64,000 nt of DNA, taken from the NCBI GenBank assembly GCA_026003195.1, contig BPGU01000004.1:258317-322316 (forward strand), given 5' to 3'. The stretch comes from Armatimonadota bacterium (lineage in GTDB: Bacteria; Armatimonadota; HRBIN16). The position numbers and the translations under genes were made by a program. The notes under the pieces were generated by a model. That model made no database searches. It was given only the letters and a program-made list of their open reading frames with translations, and was not told the DNA's origin. Shown one piece after another: positions 41,524-50,261 of the stretch. The number at the start of each line of letters is the position of its first letter. Positions within the stretch are counted from its first letter, which is position 1.

Positions 41524-43584
41524 ATGACTCTTCCTTCAGCAGGGGAGGTGGTATTGCTTGCCTTCCTGTGGTGGCATCTTGTTCCCAATACTCTCCTCGC
41601 CGAACCTCTGCAATGGGTGCTGTTTCGCACGCTGGACTTCCTCCTTTGGGTTGGCTTGCTGCAACCCCTCTATGCCTTGCTCGGTTACCACCCGCTGGTC
41701 TACCTGACGGGTATGAGCCTTGCGCTCACCTTGCTGGTATGCTGGCTGGTGGCGCGCTCCACCCTGTCGGTGTGGGCACAATCGGCTGACCGTGTAGTCA
41801 CCGCAGTCGTGTTGTGGAGCCTTCCCTACCTCACCGACTGGTTGCACTCTGCTCCCACCCCCTATCAGTATGACGGCACGTGGTGGCTGGGCTATGGCTG
41901 GGTGGTCTTCCTGCTGGTTATCCTGCTGCCACCTACCCGTGCTCCCGTTCTGCTCAGCAAAGGCATTGCCGTCGCTATCGGCGCACAGGCAGTATATGCC
42001 ATCGCCTACCACCTGCTGGACATCCGGCAGTTTCACACCCCGCACTTCGGTGCACGTACCGGGGGCACGCTGGGCACACCTAATCAACTCTACCCTGTAG
42101 CGATGATGGGCGTCCCTCTGGGTTTGGCACTCGCCCTGGGCGCGTCGCGGGTTTGGGAACGGGCACTATGGTTCTGCGCTGCAGCACTGTCATTGCTTGC
42201 TCTCTGGTTCACCTACACCCGCACGGGATGGATTGCGCTGGCGCTGACCCTGCCTCTGCTCACCGTTGGACAGGATGCGCTGATACACCAACGCTGGGCA
42301 AAGCGAGCGGTTTACACGCTATCCGCTGCTCTGCTCATAGCGACCGCCCTCGTCCGCACCGGTGGAGAGTGGGTGGGTAACCCTAACGACCGCTCCTTCT
42401 GGGGACGCTTCGCGATATGGCAGGTAGCGCTGGCAGTGGTAGCTGAGCACCCCTTTATCGGCGGCGGGGTGGGGACCTATCCTGAGCGCCAGCGGGCACA
42501 CATGACTGAGCATCTGTTGCGTTTTGACCCCATGAACACCGAACCGAAGAACCTGTATCTGCTGATTGCCTCCGATGTGGGGCTGTTGGGGTTGGCGTTG
42601 TTCGCGCTGATGGTGTGGCGGTATGTGCAACTTTACCGTCAGGGGATGCCTCGTCTGGCAGGGCACTTTGCCTCTCGTGCTCTGGTAACGGGTTGTACTT
42701 TGGGACTGCTCTGCCTGCTGATAGCAGGGTTAGGCGATTCACCGGTGCTGGAGTTCGGTCGCACGCCTTCCACCTTTTTGGCGATGGCGGTATTGGGCAT
42801 CGCGGTGCGCCAGTTGGACGCAGCGTTAGAGCATCCTCGTCTCACGCGTGAGGAGATTGGTCGCAGGGAGAGGCGTTTCTTGCTCCGTGCTGGTCTGGTG
42901 TTGCTGGCTCTGTTCCTGCTGGCGTCGGTTCCTGTGGCGTCGGGGCTGTGGAGGTTTTACCAAGCCAGACCACAGATAGACGCCTACCGCACCCTTACAC
43001 CTGCCCGTGCGTCATTCACCCCGCTGGCGGAGATCGCCGAGCCGATGCGCTATGCCCTCATCGCCTCCGAGGATGGCAACTTCTACCGGCATCACGGCGT
43101 GGACTGGCAAGCCCTGCACCGCGCCCTGCGCGTCAACATCCGACACTTAAGCTTCAAACAGGGTGGCTCCACCATCACCATGCAGACCGCACGCTATCTG
43201 TTCGTGGGCAGAGAAAAGAGCCTCTCGCGCAAACTCGCCGAAATCCTGCTGGCTCTGGAGATGGAGAAGCGGCTTTCCAAAGAGCGCATCCTGGAGTTGT
43301 ATCTGAACAGTGCGCGTTTCGGGCTGGGTGCGGAGGACATCGGCACGGCGTGTCGGGTGTATTTCGGCAAGCGTCCGAAGGATTTGACGTTGGCGGAGTC
43401 GGCGTTTTTGGCAGGGGTATTGCCGGAGCCGCCGAAGCGTCGTGAGGAGTTGACCCCTGCGAAGGTGGAGCGTTGCAAGCGGAGGGCTTTAGAGCGGTTG
43501 GGTTATTTCTTCGCGCGGCGTTATTCGTCCGAGCAGATAGAGCGGGCGATGCGGGAGAAGATAGTGTTCGTGTGGGAGAGGTGA
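41524..43584 (+). CDS. O-antigen-ligase-like membrane domain fused to GT51 peptidoglycan transglycosylase
   Basis: 686 aa from ATG 41524 (a TTG at 41554 behind GGGGAGG is an alternative). Residues 1-440 have about twelve membrane helices and the Wzy_C signature: FTYTRTGWIALALTL, then GRFAIWQVALAVVAEHPFIG and GGVGTY, PKNLYLLIASDVGLLGLAL. After one more helix (about 460-480), residues about 495-680 are a complete GT51 domain: ALIASEDGNFYRHHGVDW with the catalytic Glu (about 516), FKQGGSTITMQTARYLF, KRLSKERILELYLNSARFG. GT51 makes glycan strands from lipid II; WaaL/Wzy enzymes join lipid-linked sugars. No transpeptidase domain. I know of no standard family with this order. Confidence 0.8.
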   Translation: MTLPSAGEVVLLAFLWWHLVPNTLLAEPLQWVLFRTLDFLLWVGLLQPLYALLGYHPLVYLTGMSLALTLLVCWLVARSTLSVWAQSADRVVTAVVLWSLPYLTDWLHSAPTPYQYDGTWWLGYGWVVFLLVILLPPTRAPVLLSKGIAVAIGAQAVYAIAYHLLDIRQFHTPHFGARTGGTLGTPNQLYPVAMMGVPLGLALALGASRVWERALWFCAAALSLLALWFTYTRTGWIALALTLPLLTVGQDALIHQRWAKRAVYTLSAALLIATALVRTGGEWVGNPNDRSFWGRFAIWQVALAVVAEHPFIGGGVGTYPERQRAHMTEHLLRFDPMNTEPKNLYLLIASDVGLLGLALFALMVWRYVQLYRQGMPRLAGHFASRALVTGCTLGLLCLLIAGLGDSPVLEFGRTPSTFLAMAVLGIAVRQLDAALEHPRLTREEIGRRERRFLLRAGLVLLALFLLASVPVASGLWRFYQARPQIDAYRTLTPARASFTPLAEIAEPMRYALIASEDGNFYRHHGVDWQALHRALRVNIRHLSFKQGGSTITMQTARYLFVGREKSLSRKLAEILLALEMEKRLSKERILELYLNSARFGLGAEDIGTACRVYFGKRPKDLTLAESAFLAGVLPEPPKRREELTPAKVERCKRRALERLGYFFARRYSSEQIERAMREKIVFVWER

Positions 43585-43586
43585 AC

Positions 43587-43673
43587 CTCACCCCCATCCC
43601 CTCTCCTACAAGGAGAGGGGTGCCTGCTGACGCTTCCCCCTTCCCTTGTAGGGAAGGGGCAAACGGGGTCAGG
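43587..43673. repeat. double-hairpin dispersed repeat, copy C
   Basis: Hairpin arms 43598-43607/43611-43620 (CCCCTCTCCT around ACA) and 43637-43646/43650-43659 (CCCCTTCCCT around TGT). Same layout as copies A and B. Between the fusion gene and the prepilin-like gene. Confidence 0.8.
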
Positions 43674-43698
43674 TCAACCAGGAAAAGGAGGTTCTACC

Positions 43699-44424
43699 AT
43701 GTGCCGAAAAGGCTTTACCCTGATGGAACTGCTGGTGGTCATTGCGATTATCGCCTTACTGGCGGCGTTGATTTTCCCCGTCTTCTTCCGCGCCCGCGAG
43801 GCAGGACGCAAGACCACCTGCGCTTCCAACGTGCGCCAGCTGGCGCAGGCGTGGGTGATGTACGCGCAGGACTGGGATGAATGCACCCCCGGAGGTGCGT
43901 ACACCCGCTTCGCCGACAAATACACGGGCAGAAGTCCCGACGGCAAACGCTACACCGCGCTGTGGGCGTTGTTGCCGTATATCCGCAGCGAGAAGATATT
44001 CGTCTGCCCCACGCAGTTGGGCTGGGACTTCAGCACCACCAACCCGGCGCTGGACACACACCGTCCCCGTCAGGGCAGCTACACCTCTAACTACGAGGTG
44101 ATGGACATCCCCCTGTCGGCAATAGAGCGGGTATCAGAGCTCATCGTGTTTGCGGACAGTTACAACCCGTGGATGGACTGCATCCATGACTGCAGCAACT
44201 GCACGGGCGGGTGTAGCAGTTTCGTGTGGGACCGGATAGGCAGGGGCTGTTATCAGGGGGATTGCACGAAGCGAACGGACTGGCATGGTGGTGGCATCAA
44301 CATGGTGTTTGCGGACGGTCATGCGCGCTGGGCGCCGCTGGGCGGGATATATTATCGCAACTGGAAGCGTGACCTGCCGGAGCGGGACCCCCACTGGAAC
44401 AAGCCCATCACGCAGGACTGGTAG
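43699..44424 (+). CDS. type II secretion/type IV pilin-like protein, H-X9-DG family
   Basis: 241 aa. The prepilin leader is [20 protein letters not shown], with the G-F-T-L-x-E processing site and the hydrophobic N1 helix. Later residues ([19 protein letters not shown], and [18 protein letters not shown], the H-x9-DG motif) identify the abundant family of Armatimonadota and Planctomycetes (DUF1559-type). Six cysteines cluster at about 160-195. AAAAGGAGG precedes the ATG. Such proteins are thought to form pseudopili or surface structures; which machine assembles this one is unknown, though a pil operon lies 10 kb away. Confidence 0.85.
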   Translation: MCRKGFTLMELLVVIAIIALLAALIFPVFFRAREAGRKTTCASNVRQLAQAWVMYAQDWDECTPGGAYTRFADKYTGRSPDGKRYTALWALLPYIRSEKIFVCPTQLGWDFSTTNPALDTHRPRQGSYTSNYEVMDIPLSAIERVSELIVFADSYNPWMDCIHDCSNCTGGCSSFVWDRIGRGCYQGDCTKRTDWHGGGINMVFADGHARWAPLGGIYYRNWKRDLPERDPHWNKPITQDW

Positions 44425-44454
44425 AGGTGGGTTTCCTCTGCCATTTGGGGCGAG

Positions 44455-44514
44455 TATAATATGCAAGGGCTAAGTCAGCTCGACAGGAGCTTCGCCCTTG
44501 CCCAGAGAAAGGGC
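44455..44514 (+). promoter_or_regulatory. promoter -10 and structured leader of purB
   Basis: A perfect TATAAT (44455-44460) is followed by GCAAGGGC (44463-44470), which can pair with GCCCTTGC (44494-44501), with an inner AGCTC/GAGCT stem. The same GCCCTT (44494-44499) can instead pair with AAGGGC (44509-44514). The -35 is poor (TTTCCT). Alternative pairings hint at attenuation, but the left arm straddles the expected start site. Confidence 0.35.
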
Positions 44515-44545
44515 ACAACGGAGCACTGGCAAACGGAGTGGACAC

Positions 44546-45838
44546 ATGATTGAACGCTATACCCGCCCTGAAATGGCGAAAATCTGGGATATCGAACACC
44601 GCACACAGAAATGGCTGGAAGTGGAGCTGGCGGTGTGCGACGGGCTGGCGGAGTACGGCTACATCCCGCGCGAAGCTGCCCAGACCATCCGTGAACGCGC
44701 CCGCTTTGACCTGCAGCGCATGGCGGAGCTGGAGAAGGAAACCCGTCATGACGTGATGGCGTTTGTGCGCAACGTGGAGGAGAACGTCGGCGAGGAGGGG
44801 CGCTATGTGCACTACGGCATCACCTCCTACGACGTGGTGGATACCGCGCTGGCGTTGTTGCTGCGTGACTCCTGCGACCAGCTGATTGCGCGTAGCCAGC
44901 GACTGGCAGAGGTGATTGCTCGCCTGGCGAAGGAGCACAAGCACACGCCGATGATCGGGCGCACACACGGCATCCACGCCGAACCCATCACCTTCGGCTT
45001 CAAGCTGGCAGGCTGGTACGACGAGATGCAGCGCAACCTGCAGCGGTTGCAGTTCGCCCGCGAGATGGTGAGCATGGGCAAGATATCGGGTGCGGTGGGC
45101 ATCCACGCCAACGTAGACCCGCGCGTGGAGGAGTATGTGTGCGCCCGATTGGGTTTGAAGCCTGCGCCCGCTTCCACGCAGATTATTTCGCGCGACGTGC
45201 ACGCCACCTACCTGAGCACGCTGAGCGTCCTCGCTGCCTCACTGGAGCGGTTCGCCACCGAGCTGCGCAATCTGCAGCGTACGGAGATTCTGGAGGTACA
45301 GGAGTACTTCGCGCCCGGGCAAACAGGCTCTTCCGCCATGCCCCACAAGCGCAACCCGTGGAACTGCGAGACGGTCTCCGGGCTGGCGCGCGTGGTGCGG
45401 GGGTACCTCATCCCTGCTTTGGAGAATATCGCCACCTGGCACGAGCGCGACCTGTCCAACTCCAGCGTGGAGCGCATCATCCTGCCCGACGCCAGCATTC
45501 TGGTGGACTGGATGCTGTGGAAACTCACCGACATTCTGGAACACCTCGCCGTTTTCCCCGACAACATGATGCGCAACCTGCAAAAGTTCGGTGGGCTGGT
45601 GTTCAGCGAGCATGTGATGCTGGCGCTGGTGAGCAAGGGGCTGTCGCGCGAGCAGGCGTATAAACTGGTGCAGCGCAACGCCGCAAAGGCATGGGAAGGA
45701 GCGGACTTCCAGCAGAGCCTGAAAGAGGACGAGGAGGTGCGCCGCGTGCTGAGCGAGGAGGAGATTGACCGCTGCTTTGACCTGCAACACCACCTGCGCT
45801 ACGTGGACGTGACCTTCCGGCGATTGGGGCTGGAGTGA
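44546..45838 (+). CDS. purB: adenylosuccinate lyase
   Basis: 430 aa from ATG 44546 (MIERYTRPEMAKIWD), GGAG upstream. Fumarase/aspartase superfamily signature GSSAMPHKRNPWNCE at about residue 260 with the flexible catalytic Ser, IGRTHGIHAEPITFG with the catalytic His, and EKETRHDVMAFV early. The size and motifs match the PurB subgroup of Bacillus and Thermotoga. It cleaves SAICAR and adenylosuccinate in purine synthesis, in the cytoplasm. It is followed at 4 bp by a small gene, though no purine genes are adjacent. Confidence 0.95.
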   Translation: MIERYTRPEMAKIWDIEHRTQKWLEVELAVCDGLAEYGYIPREAAQTIRERARFDLQRMAELEKETRHDVMAFVRNVEENVGEEGRYVHYGITSYDVVDTALALLLRDSCDQLIARSQRLAEVIARLAKEHKHTPMIGRTHGIHAEPITFGFKLAGWYDEMQRNLQRLQFAREMVSMGKISGAVGIHANVDPRVEEYVCARLGLKPAPASTQIISRDVHATYLSTLSVLAASLERFATELRNLQRTEILEVQEYFAPGQTGSSAMPHKRNPWNCETVSGLARVVRGYLIPALENIATWHERDLSNSSVERIILPDASILVDWMLWKLTDILEHLAVFPDNMMRNLQKFGGLVFSEHVMLALVSKGLSREQAYKLVQRNAAKAWEGADFQQSLKEDEEVRRVLSEEEIDRCFDLQHHLRYVDVTFRRLGLE

Positions 45839-45842
45839 GGCG

Positions 45843-46097
45843 ATGGGGCGTCTGTTTGAGGATACAGACCCGCGTGTGGAGGAGATTCTGGTGCAGATGA
45901 TGCGCCAGACCCCTCCCTGGCGCAAGATGCAGATGGTAGCGGAGTTGAACGCTACCGTGAAGGTGATGTTGCTCAGTGGTCTGCGCCAGCGCTATCCGAA
46001 CGCCAGCGAAGCCGAACTGCGCCGGCGACTGGCAGGTTTACTGCTGGGTGAGGAACTGGCAAGCAAGGTGTACGGAGAACTCCCTGATGATACCTGA
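45843..46097 (+). CDS. small helical protein paired with a nucleotidyltransferase-fold gene
   Basis: 84 aa, helical: DPRVEEILVQMMRQTPPWRK, MQMVAELNATVKVMLLSGLR, ASEAELRRRLAGLLLGEELA. Small proteins of this type are often encoded ahead of a nucleotidyltransferase gene, as here, where the two frames overlap by 11 bp. The pair may be a toxin-antitoxin or a transferase with an accessory subunit. No catalytic motif. Translation may be coupled to purB (4 bp gap). Confidence 0.6.
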   Translation: MGRLFEDTDPRVEEILVQMMRQTPPWRKMQMVAELNATVKVMLLSGLRQRYPNASEAELRRRLAGLLLGEELASKVYGELPDDT

Positions 46098-46665
46098 ACC
46101 TGTAGCCGTTACGCTGCGGGTAACCTCTGTGCTGGAGTCGCTTGGGGTGCCCTACGCGATTTCGGGTTCGCTGGCGAGCGCACTGTACGGCGTCGCCCGC
46201 GCTACCCAGGACGTTGATATTATCGCTGACCTCCAACCTGCGCATGTGCGTTCCTTGGTAGACAGGCTCACCGGGGAGTTTGACATCGATGATGAGGTAG
46301 CTGCACGAGAGGTGACACGCCGGGGAAGTTTTAACCTGATTCACCGCGAGTCCATGTTCAAGGTGGACATCTTCGTCGCACGCGAACATCCGCTGGACAA
46401 AGCAGTACTTGCCAGAGCCAGACGGCAGGTGCTTCACAATGAGCCGGAGGTTTCGGCTTCGCTCATTAGCCCGGAAGATGCTATTGTTGCCAGGTTGATC
46501 TGCTACAGACAGGAGCGACAGGTTTCCGATAAACAGTGGCGGGATGTCGTTGGAATGCTGCGCGTATTGGGGGACACACTGGACAGAACGTATCTGGAAC
46601 AGTTTGCGCAGCAGATGGGCGTGCAGGACCTGCTTCGGCAGGCAATGGCAGAGGCAACTCAGTGA
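46087..46665 (+). CDS. nucleotidyltransferase-fold protein (MNT/AbiEii-like)
   Basis: 192 aa from the ATG at 46087, which lies inside the 3' end of the preceding gene. The polymerase-beta fold signature is clear: LGVPYAISGSLASALYGVAR followed by DVDIIADL (G-S ... D-x-D) and later VDIFVAREHPLD with the third acidic residue. Relatives include MNT antitoxins, AbiEii toxins and aminoglycoside-like transferases. The overlap with the small helical gene supports a two-gene module. Which, if either, is toxic cannot be read from the sequence. Confidence 0.72.
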   Translation: MIPEPVAVTLRVTSVLESLGVPYAISGSLASALYGVARATQDVDIIADLQPAHVRSLVDRLTGEFDIDDEVAAREVTRRGSFNLIHRESMFKVDIFVAREHPLDKAVLARARRQVLHNEPEVSASLISPEDAIVARLICYRQERQVSDKQWRDVVGMLRVLGDTLDRTYLEQFAQQMGVQDLLRQAMAEATQ

Positions 46666-46761
46666 CCAAAATGAAATTGCACCATGAAATCCCGTTTTCC
46701 TTCACAGGAGCTTTTCCCTTTCGGCACGAACCTCTAATGCGACAAAGGAGGGAAACGGAGG

Positions 46762-49257
46762 ATGCTTGCGATGTTTTGCGCTATCGCCACATTAGGGATG
46801 GTTCAGCAACCCGTGACGCTGGAACTCGCCAGAGGGGGCAAAAGCGATTATGCTATTGTGATACCGCACAACGCTTCGCCGTCTCAGCGACGCGCGGCAG
46901 AAGAGTTACAACGCTTCCTGCAGCAAATCACCGATGCCCTGCTGCCTATTGTCACCGATGAGCCTGCCTCGCTGGCGCAGGTGCGCAAAGCCATCGCGCT
47001 GGGCGACAACCGTCTTCTGCGCGAAAGCGGGGTGCAGGTGGACTGGAAAGCACTTAGTGAGGAAGGCTTTGCCATCATCCCCCAGCCGCCGCACCTGTTT
47101 ATCGCAGGGGGTGCCAAACGCGGCACGATGTACGGCGTGTACAGCTTTCTGGAGGATGACCTCGGCTGCCGGTGGTACTCCTCGAAGGTCAGCTTCATCC
47201 CGAAGAAGCGCAACCTCACGCTGAAGATGGCGCCGCGTACCGAAGTGCCAGCCTTTGAGTACCGCGAACCCTATTTTACCGACGCCTGGGACAAAGACTG
47301 GGCAGCGCGCAACCGCGTGAACGGCACTTTCCCCCGACTGGATGAGAGCACCGGCGGCAAGGTCTCCTATGGACCGTTCGTGCATACCTTCTACGCACTG
47401 GTGCCGCCGGAGCAGTACGCAAAAGAGCACCCGGAATACTACTCGCTGGTGAAAGGCGTGCGCGACACGCAGCGTGGACAACTGTGTTTGACCAACCCTG
47501 ATGTGCTGCGCATCGCCACCGAGACCGTCAAACGCTGGATACGTGAGCAGCCGCAGGCGACCATCTTCTCCGTTTCCCAGAACGACTGGACGAACCCGTG
47601 CGAGTGCGAGAACTGTCGGCGTGTTGTGGAAGAAGAGGGTTCTGAATCGGGTCCTGTGCTGCGCTTCGTGAACGCACTGGCAGAGGAGATTGAGAAGGAG
47701 TATCCCGATAAGCTGATAGACACCCTCGCTTACTGGTATACCGAAGACCCGCCGAAGTATGTTCGCCCTCGGCGCAATGTGCGGGTGCGTCTGGCTCCTA
47801 TCGGTGCGTGTTTTGCCCATCCGTTCGGCACCTGCAAGCAGAACAGGAAGCAGTTCCAGAACCTGCAGGCGTGGGCGCGCATCACCGACCAGCTGTATAT
47901 CTGGCACTACACCACCAACTTCGCACACTACCTGATGCCCTTCCCCAACTTCGATGAGCTGGAACGCAGCCTTGCCATCTACCGCGAGAATGGGGTGAAA
48001 GGGGTGTTCTATCAGGGCAACTACTCTCCCGGTGGAGGGGGAGAGTTCAACGAGCTGCGCGCCTGGGTGCTCGCCAAGCTGATGTGGAACCCCGACAGGG
48101 ACTTCTGGGCGCTGGTGGACGATTTCCTGCGCGGTTACTACGGCAAGGCGGCGCCGCACATCCGCCGCTACATCGACCTGATGCACCAGCCCGTGCGGGA
48201 GGGCAAGACCGATTCGGAGGACCGGCGCGCTCACGTGCGCATTTTCGACCCGCCCACCGCACCGTACCTGCGTCCGGAGCTGCTGCAGCAGGCGCAGAAA
48301 CTGTTCGACTCGGCGGAGAAGGCGGTACGCAACGAGCCGGAGGTACTGGCTCGCGTGCAGCACGCCCGCCTGTGGGTGGAGTACACCCAGCTGGCACAGC
48401 GCATCGGCAAGTGGCAGGTGGTGGGCGACCAGTACGTGGCGGGGCGGGACCCCGAAACGCTGCGCCTGCGAGACATTGTGCTGGAGAAAACCCAGCGATT
48501 CGGCATCACCAACGTGGAGGAATGGAACCCTGTCCAGAAGTTCATCGAGCGCATCACCGCTCAGGACAAGCAGTCTTACCCGGTGGTGACGCTGCAAAAC
48601 GCCTCTTTGCGCGTGGATATCGTGCCTGCGCTGGGCGGGCGCATTGTGCGCATCGTGCAAACAGGTAAGGAGCGCAACCTGCTGACCGATTCAGGCAGTA
48701 CCCCCGAAGCCCCTGCGGACGGTGGGTATGAAGAGTACGCCACTCGGGAATACCGCAGCACCGGCTGGCGCGATGCGTTCACCGTGAAGGCAGCTTCGCC
48801 CTCGCAGGTGTTGCTGGAGCTGAAGCTGCCCAATGGGCTGGAGATACTGCGCACCATCAGCCTGATCGGCGATGCCCCGCAGCTGGTCGTAGAAAGCACC
48901 TATCGCAACGGTGGACAATCACCGCTCCGCGTCAGCCCGCGCGCTCATCCTGAGTTCGCCTACGGAGAAGGGGCGCGTTACACCTGGCGAAGCGTGGGCG
49001 GTGCAAAGGGCGAGCAGGCGGTGGCGGATTTCGGGTACATGGAACTGAAGGGGGAAAACCTGCCCGATGGGGAGATAGCCCTGCAAGCACGCGGGATGCC
49101 CACACTGCGTCTGCGCTTCCCCCGCGAGCAGGTGGAGCAGGTGTATCTGAACTGGCACGCCCCCGCTCGTCGCGCCAACATCGAGCTGTTCTTACCAGAG
49201 AAGGAGCTGAAGCCGGGAGAGAGCGTCACATTGCGGTGGGAAGTCAACGTGCAGTAG
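46762..49257 (+). CDS. DUF4838 domain protein (alpha-glucuronidase-like)
   Basis: 831 aa. Residues about 20-130 are the glycosidase N-terminal domain (VIPHNASPSQRRAAEELQRF, LFIAGGAKRGTMYGVYSFLE). The DUF4838 barrel follows (FEYREPYFTDAWDKDWAARN, FSVSQNDWTNPCECENCRRV, PDKLIDTLAYWYTEDPPKY). The C-terminal 230 residues are beta-sandwich (VVTLQNASLRVDIVPALGG), resembling mutarotase-like domains. Family members resemble GH67/GH115 and are linked to uronic-acid-containing glycans. The first residues (MLAMFCAIATLGMVQQP) could be a short signal. Good GGAGG spacing. Cofactor and substrate unknown. Confidence 0.8.
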   Translation: MLAMFCAIATLGMVQQPVTLELARGGKSDYAIVIPHNASPSQRRAAEELQRFLQQITDALLPIVTDEPASLAQVRKAIALGDNRLLRESGVQVDWKALSEEGFAIIPQPPHLFIAGGAKRGTMYGVYSFLEDDLGCRWYSSKVSFIPKKRNLTLKMAPRTEVPAFEYREPYFTDAWDKDWAARNRVNGTFPRLDESTGGKVSYGPFVHTFYALVPPEQYAKEHPEYYSLVKGVRDTQRGQLCLTNPDVLRIATETVKRWIREQPQATIFSVSQNDWTNPCECENCRRVVEEEGSESGPVLRFVNALAEEIEKEYPDKLIDTLAYWYTEDPPKYVRPRRNVRVRLAPIGACFAHPFGTCKQNRKQFQNLQAWARITDQLYIWHYTTNFAHYLMPFPNFDELERSLAIYRENGVKGVFYQGNYSPGGGGEFNELRAWVLAKLMWNPDRDFWALVDDFLRGYYGKAAPHIRRYIDLMHQPVREGKTDSEDRRAHVRIFDPPTAPYLRPELLQQAQKLFDSAEKAVRNEPEVLARVQHARLWVEYTQLAQRIGKWQVVGDQYVAGRDPETLRLRDIVLEKTQRFGITNVEEWNPVQKFIERITAQDKQSYPVVTLQNASLRVDIVPALGGRIVRIVQTGKERNLLTDSGSTPEAPADGGYEEYATREYRSTGWRDAFTVKAASPSQVLLELKLPNGLEILRTISLIGDAPQLVVESTYRNGGQSPLRVSPRAHPEFAYGEGARYTWRSVGGAKGEQAVADFGYMELKGENLPDGEIALQARGMPTLRLRFPREQVEQVYLNWHAPARRANIELFLPEKELKPGESVTLRWEVNVQ

Positions 49258-49266
49258 CGATTGACG

Positions 49267-49320
49267 TCATCATCTCGTGTCCTTGCGAGGCACGCAGTGC
49301 CGAAGCAATCTGCTGGCTAA
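49267..49320. repeat. short dispersed repeat with GTCCTTGCGAGG core
   Basis: GTCCTTGCGAGGCACGCAG then TGCCGAAGCAATCTGC resembles the widely seen intergenic repeat with the core GTCATTGCGAGG ... CGAAGCAATCT. Non-coding, between DUF4838 and the YbaK gene. Confidence 0.55.
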
Positions 49321-49329
49321 CAGGACTTG

Positions 49330-49358
49330 TTGACAATCTTCGTTTTTCGTATTACTAT
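49330..49358 (+). promoter_or_regulatory. promoter of the YbaK-family gene
   Basis: TTGACA (49330-49335), 17-base spacer, TACTAT (49353-49358), about 38 bases before the ATG at 49397. Confidence 0.6.
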
Positions 49359-49396
49359 ACTGTTGCCTACATTCACGGCACAAGGGGGTGCACGTC

Positions 49397-49861
49397 ATGC
49401 CTGCGCGCAAATTGAAGGAGTTCCTCGACAGCCACAACGTGAAGTACGTCAGCATCACCCACTCACGCGCCTACACCTCTCAGGAAGTCGCTGCATCCGC
49501 ACACATCCGGGGTAAGGAGTTTGCCAAGACGGTGATGGTGAAGCTGGACGGTAAGATGGCGATGGCGGTGTTGCCCGCGACACGCAGGGTGGACCTGGAT
49601 GCACTGAAGCAGGCTGCGGGTGCACAACGCGCCGAACTTGCCACCGAACAGGAGTTCCAGTATATGTTCCCGGAATGCGAAACGGGCGCGATGCCGCCCT
49701 TCGGCAACCTGTATGGGATGGAGGTGTACGCGGACGCCAGCCTCGCCGAAGATGAGGAAATCGCCTTTAACGCCGGTTCGCACGTCGAGGTCATTCGGAT
49801 GGCTTATAAGAACTTCGAACGGCTGGTGCAACCGAAGATAGCGAACATCGCGAGAGTGTAA
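49397..49861 (+). CDS. YbaK/EbsC-type aminoacyl-tRNA deacylase
   Basis: 154 aa; ATG 49397 is 9 bases from AAGGGGG, better than the GTG at 49388. The YbaK/ProXp fold shows KLKEFLDSHNVKYVSITHS, KEFAKTVMVKLDGKMAMAVL (with the conserved catalytic Lys), and GAMPPFGNLYGMEVYADASL. This family hydrolyses mischarged Cys-tRNA(Pro), Ala-tRNA(Pro) or related species, so a translation-fidelity role is likely. Own promoter upstream. Subfamily not determined. Confidence 0.82.
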   Translation: MPARKLKEFLDSHNVKYVSITHSRAYTSQEVAASAHIRGKEFAKTVMVKLDGKMAMAVLPATRRVDLDALKQAAGAQRAELATEQEFQYMFPECETGAMPPFGNLYGMEVYADASLAEDEEIAFNAGSHVEVIRMAYKNFERLVQPKIANIARV

Positions 49862-49940
49862 AGGGTGTCTCAGGCGGAGCGTCACCTGTCCACTCGCACG
49901 AGCCTGGATAGGTGTGCTCCGCCATTTGCGATCTCTCCTG

Positions 49941-50258
49941 CTATCTCAGCAGCACCAGCAGCATTACCACAGGCGTCTTCGCTACCACGCTGTGTGGCAG
50001 ATTGGGGGTCATGTACACCCATGTGCCTGCGGTAGCGGTGTGCCGTTCTGCCCCAAGCGTCAGGTCTGCCTCACCCTGCACGAAATGAAGCAAGGCAGGC
50101 ATAGAGGCGGTGTGCTCGGAAAGGTCCTGACCCGTGTCAAAACCGAAGAGTACCACCTTCACGTGTTCATCCTGATAGAGCGTGCGGCTCAGGATGCCAT
50201 CGCGCGGGATTTCCACCTGCTGCTCCAGTTCGGTCAGGTAAAGGTATGGTTTGTCCAT
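49941..50258 (-). CDS. small cupin protein in the nitric oxide reductase operon
   Basis: 105 aa. One cupin fold: VKVVLFGFDTGQDLSEHTAS (motif 1, with His about 48) and GTWVYMTPNLPHSVVAKTPV (motif 2). Metal ligands are partly kept (EHTAS ... PHS). It starts 3 bp after the nitric oxide reductase gene ends, so it is in the same operon. Small cupins beside NO or nitrosative stress genes are seen in other bacteria, but their job is unsettled. Confidence 0.75.
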   Translation of the reverse strand: MDKPYLYLTELEQQVEIPRDGILSRTLYQDEHVKVVLFGFDTGQDLSEHTASMPALLHFVQGEADLTLGAERHTATAGTWVYMTPNLPHSVVAKTPVVMLLVLLR

Positions 50259-50261
50259 CGT

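Noticed and set aside
46906-48660. 584-codon open frame on the minus strand, antisense to the DUF4838 gene
   Set aside because: It is a shadow of a GC-rich gene: the sense strand has clear domain motifs and a ribosome site, while this frame is rich in H, R, Q and V without any recognisable fold.
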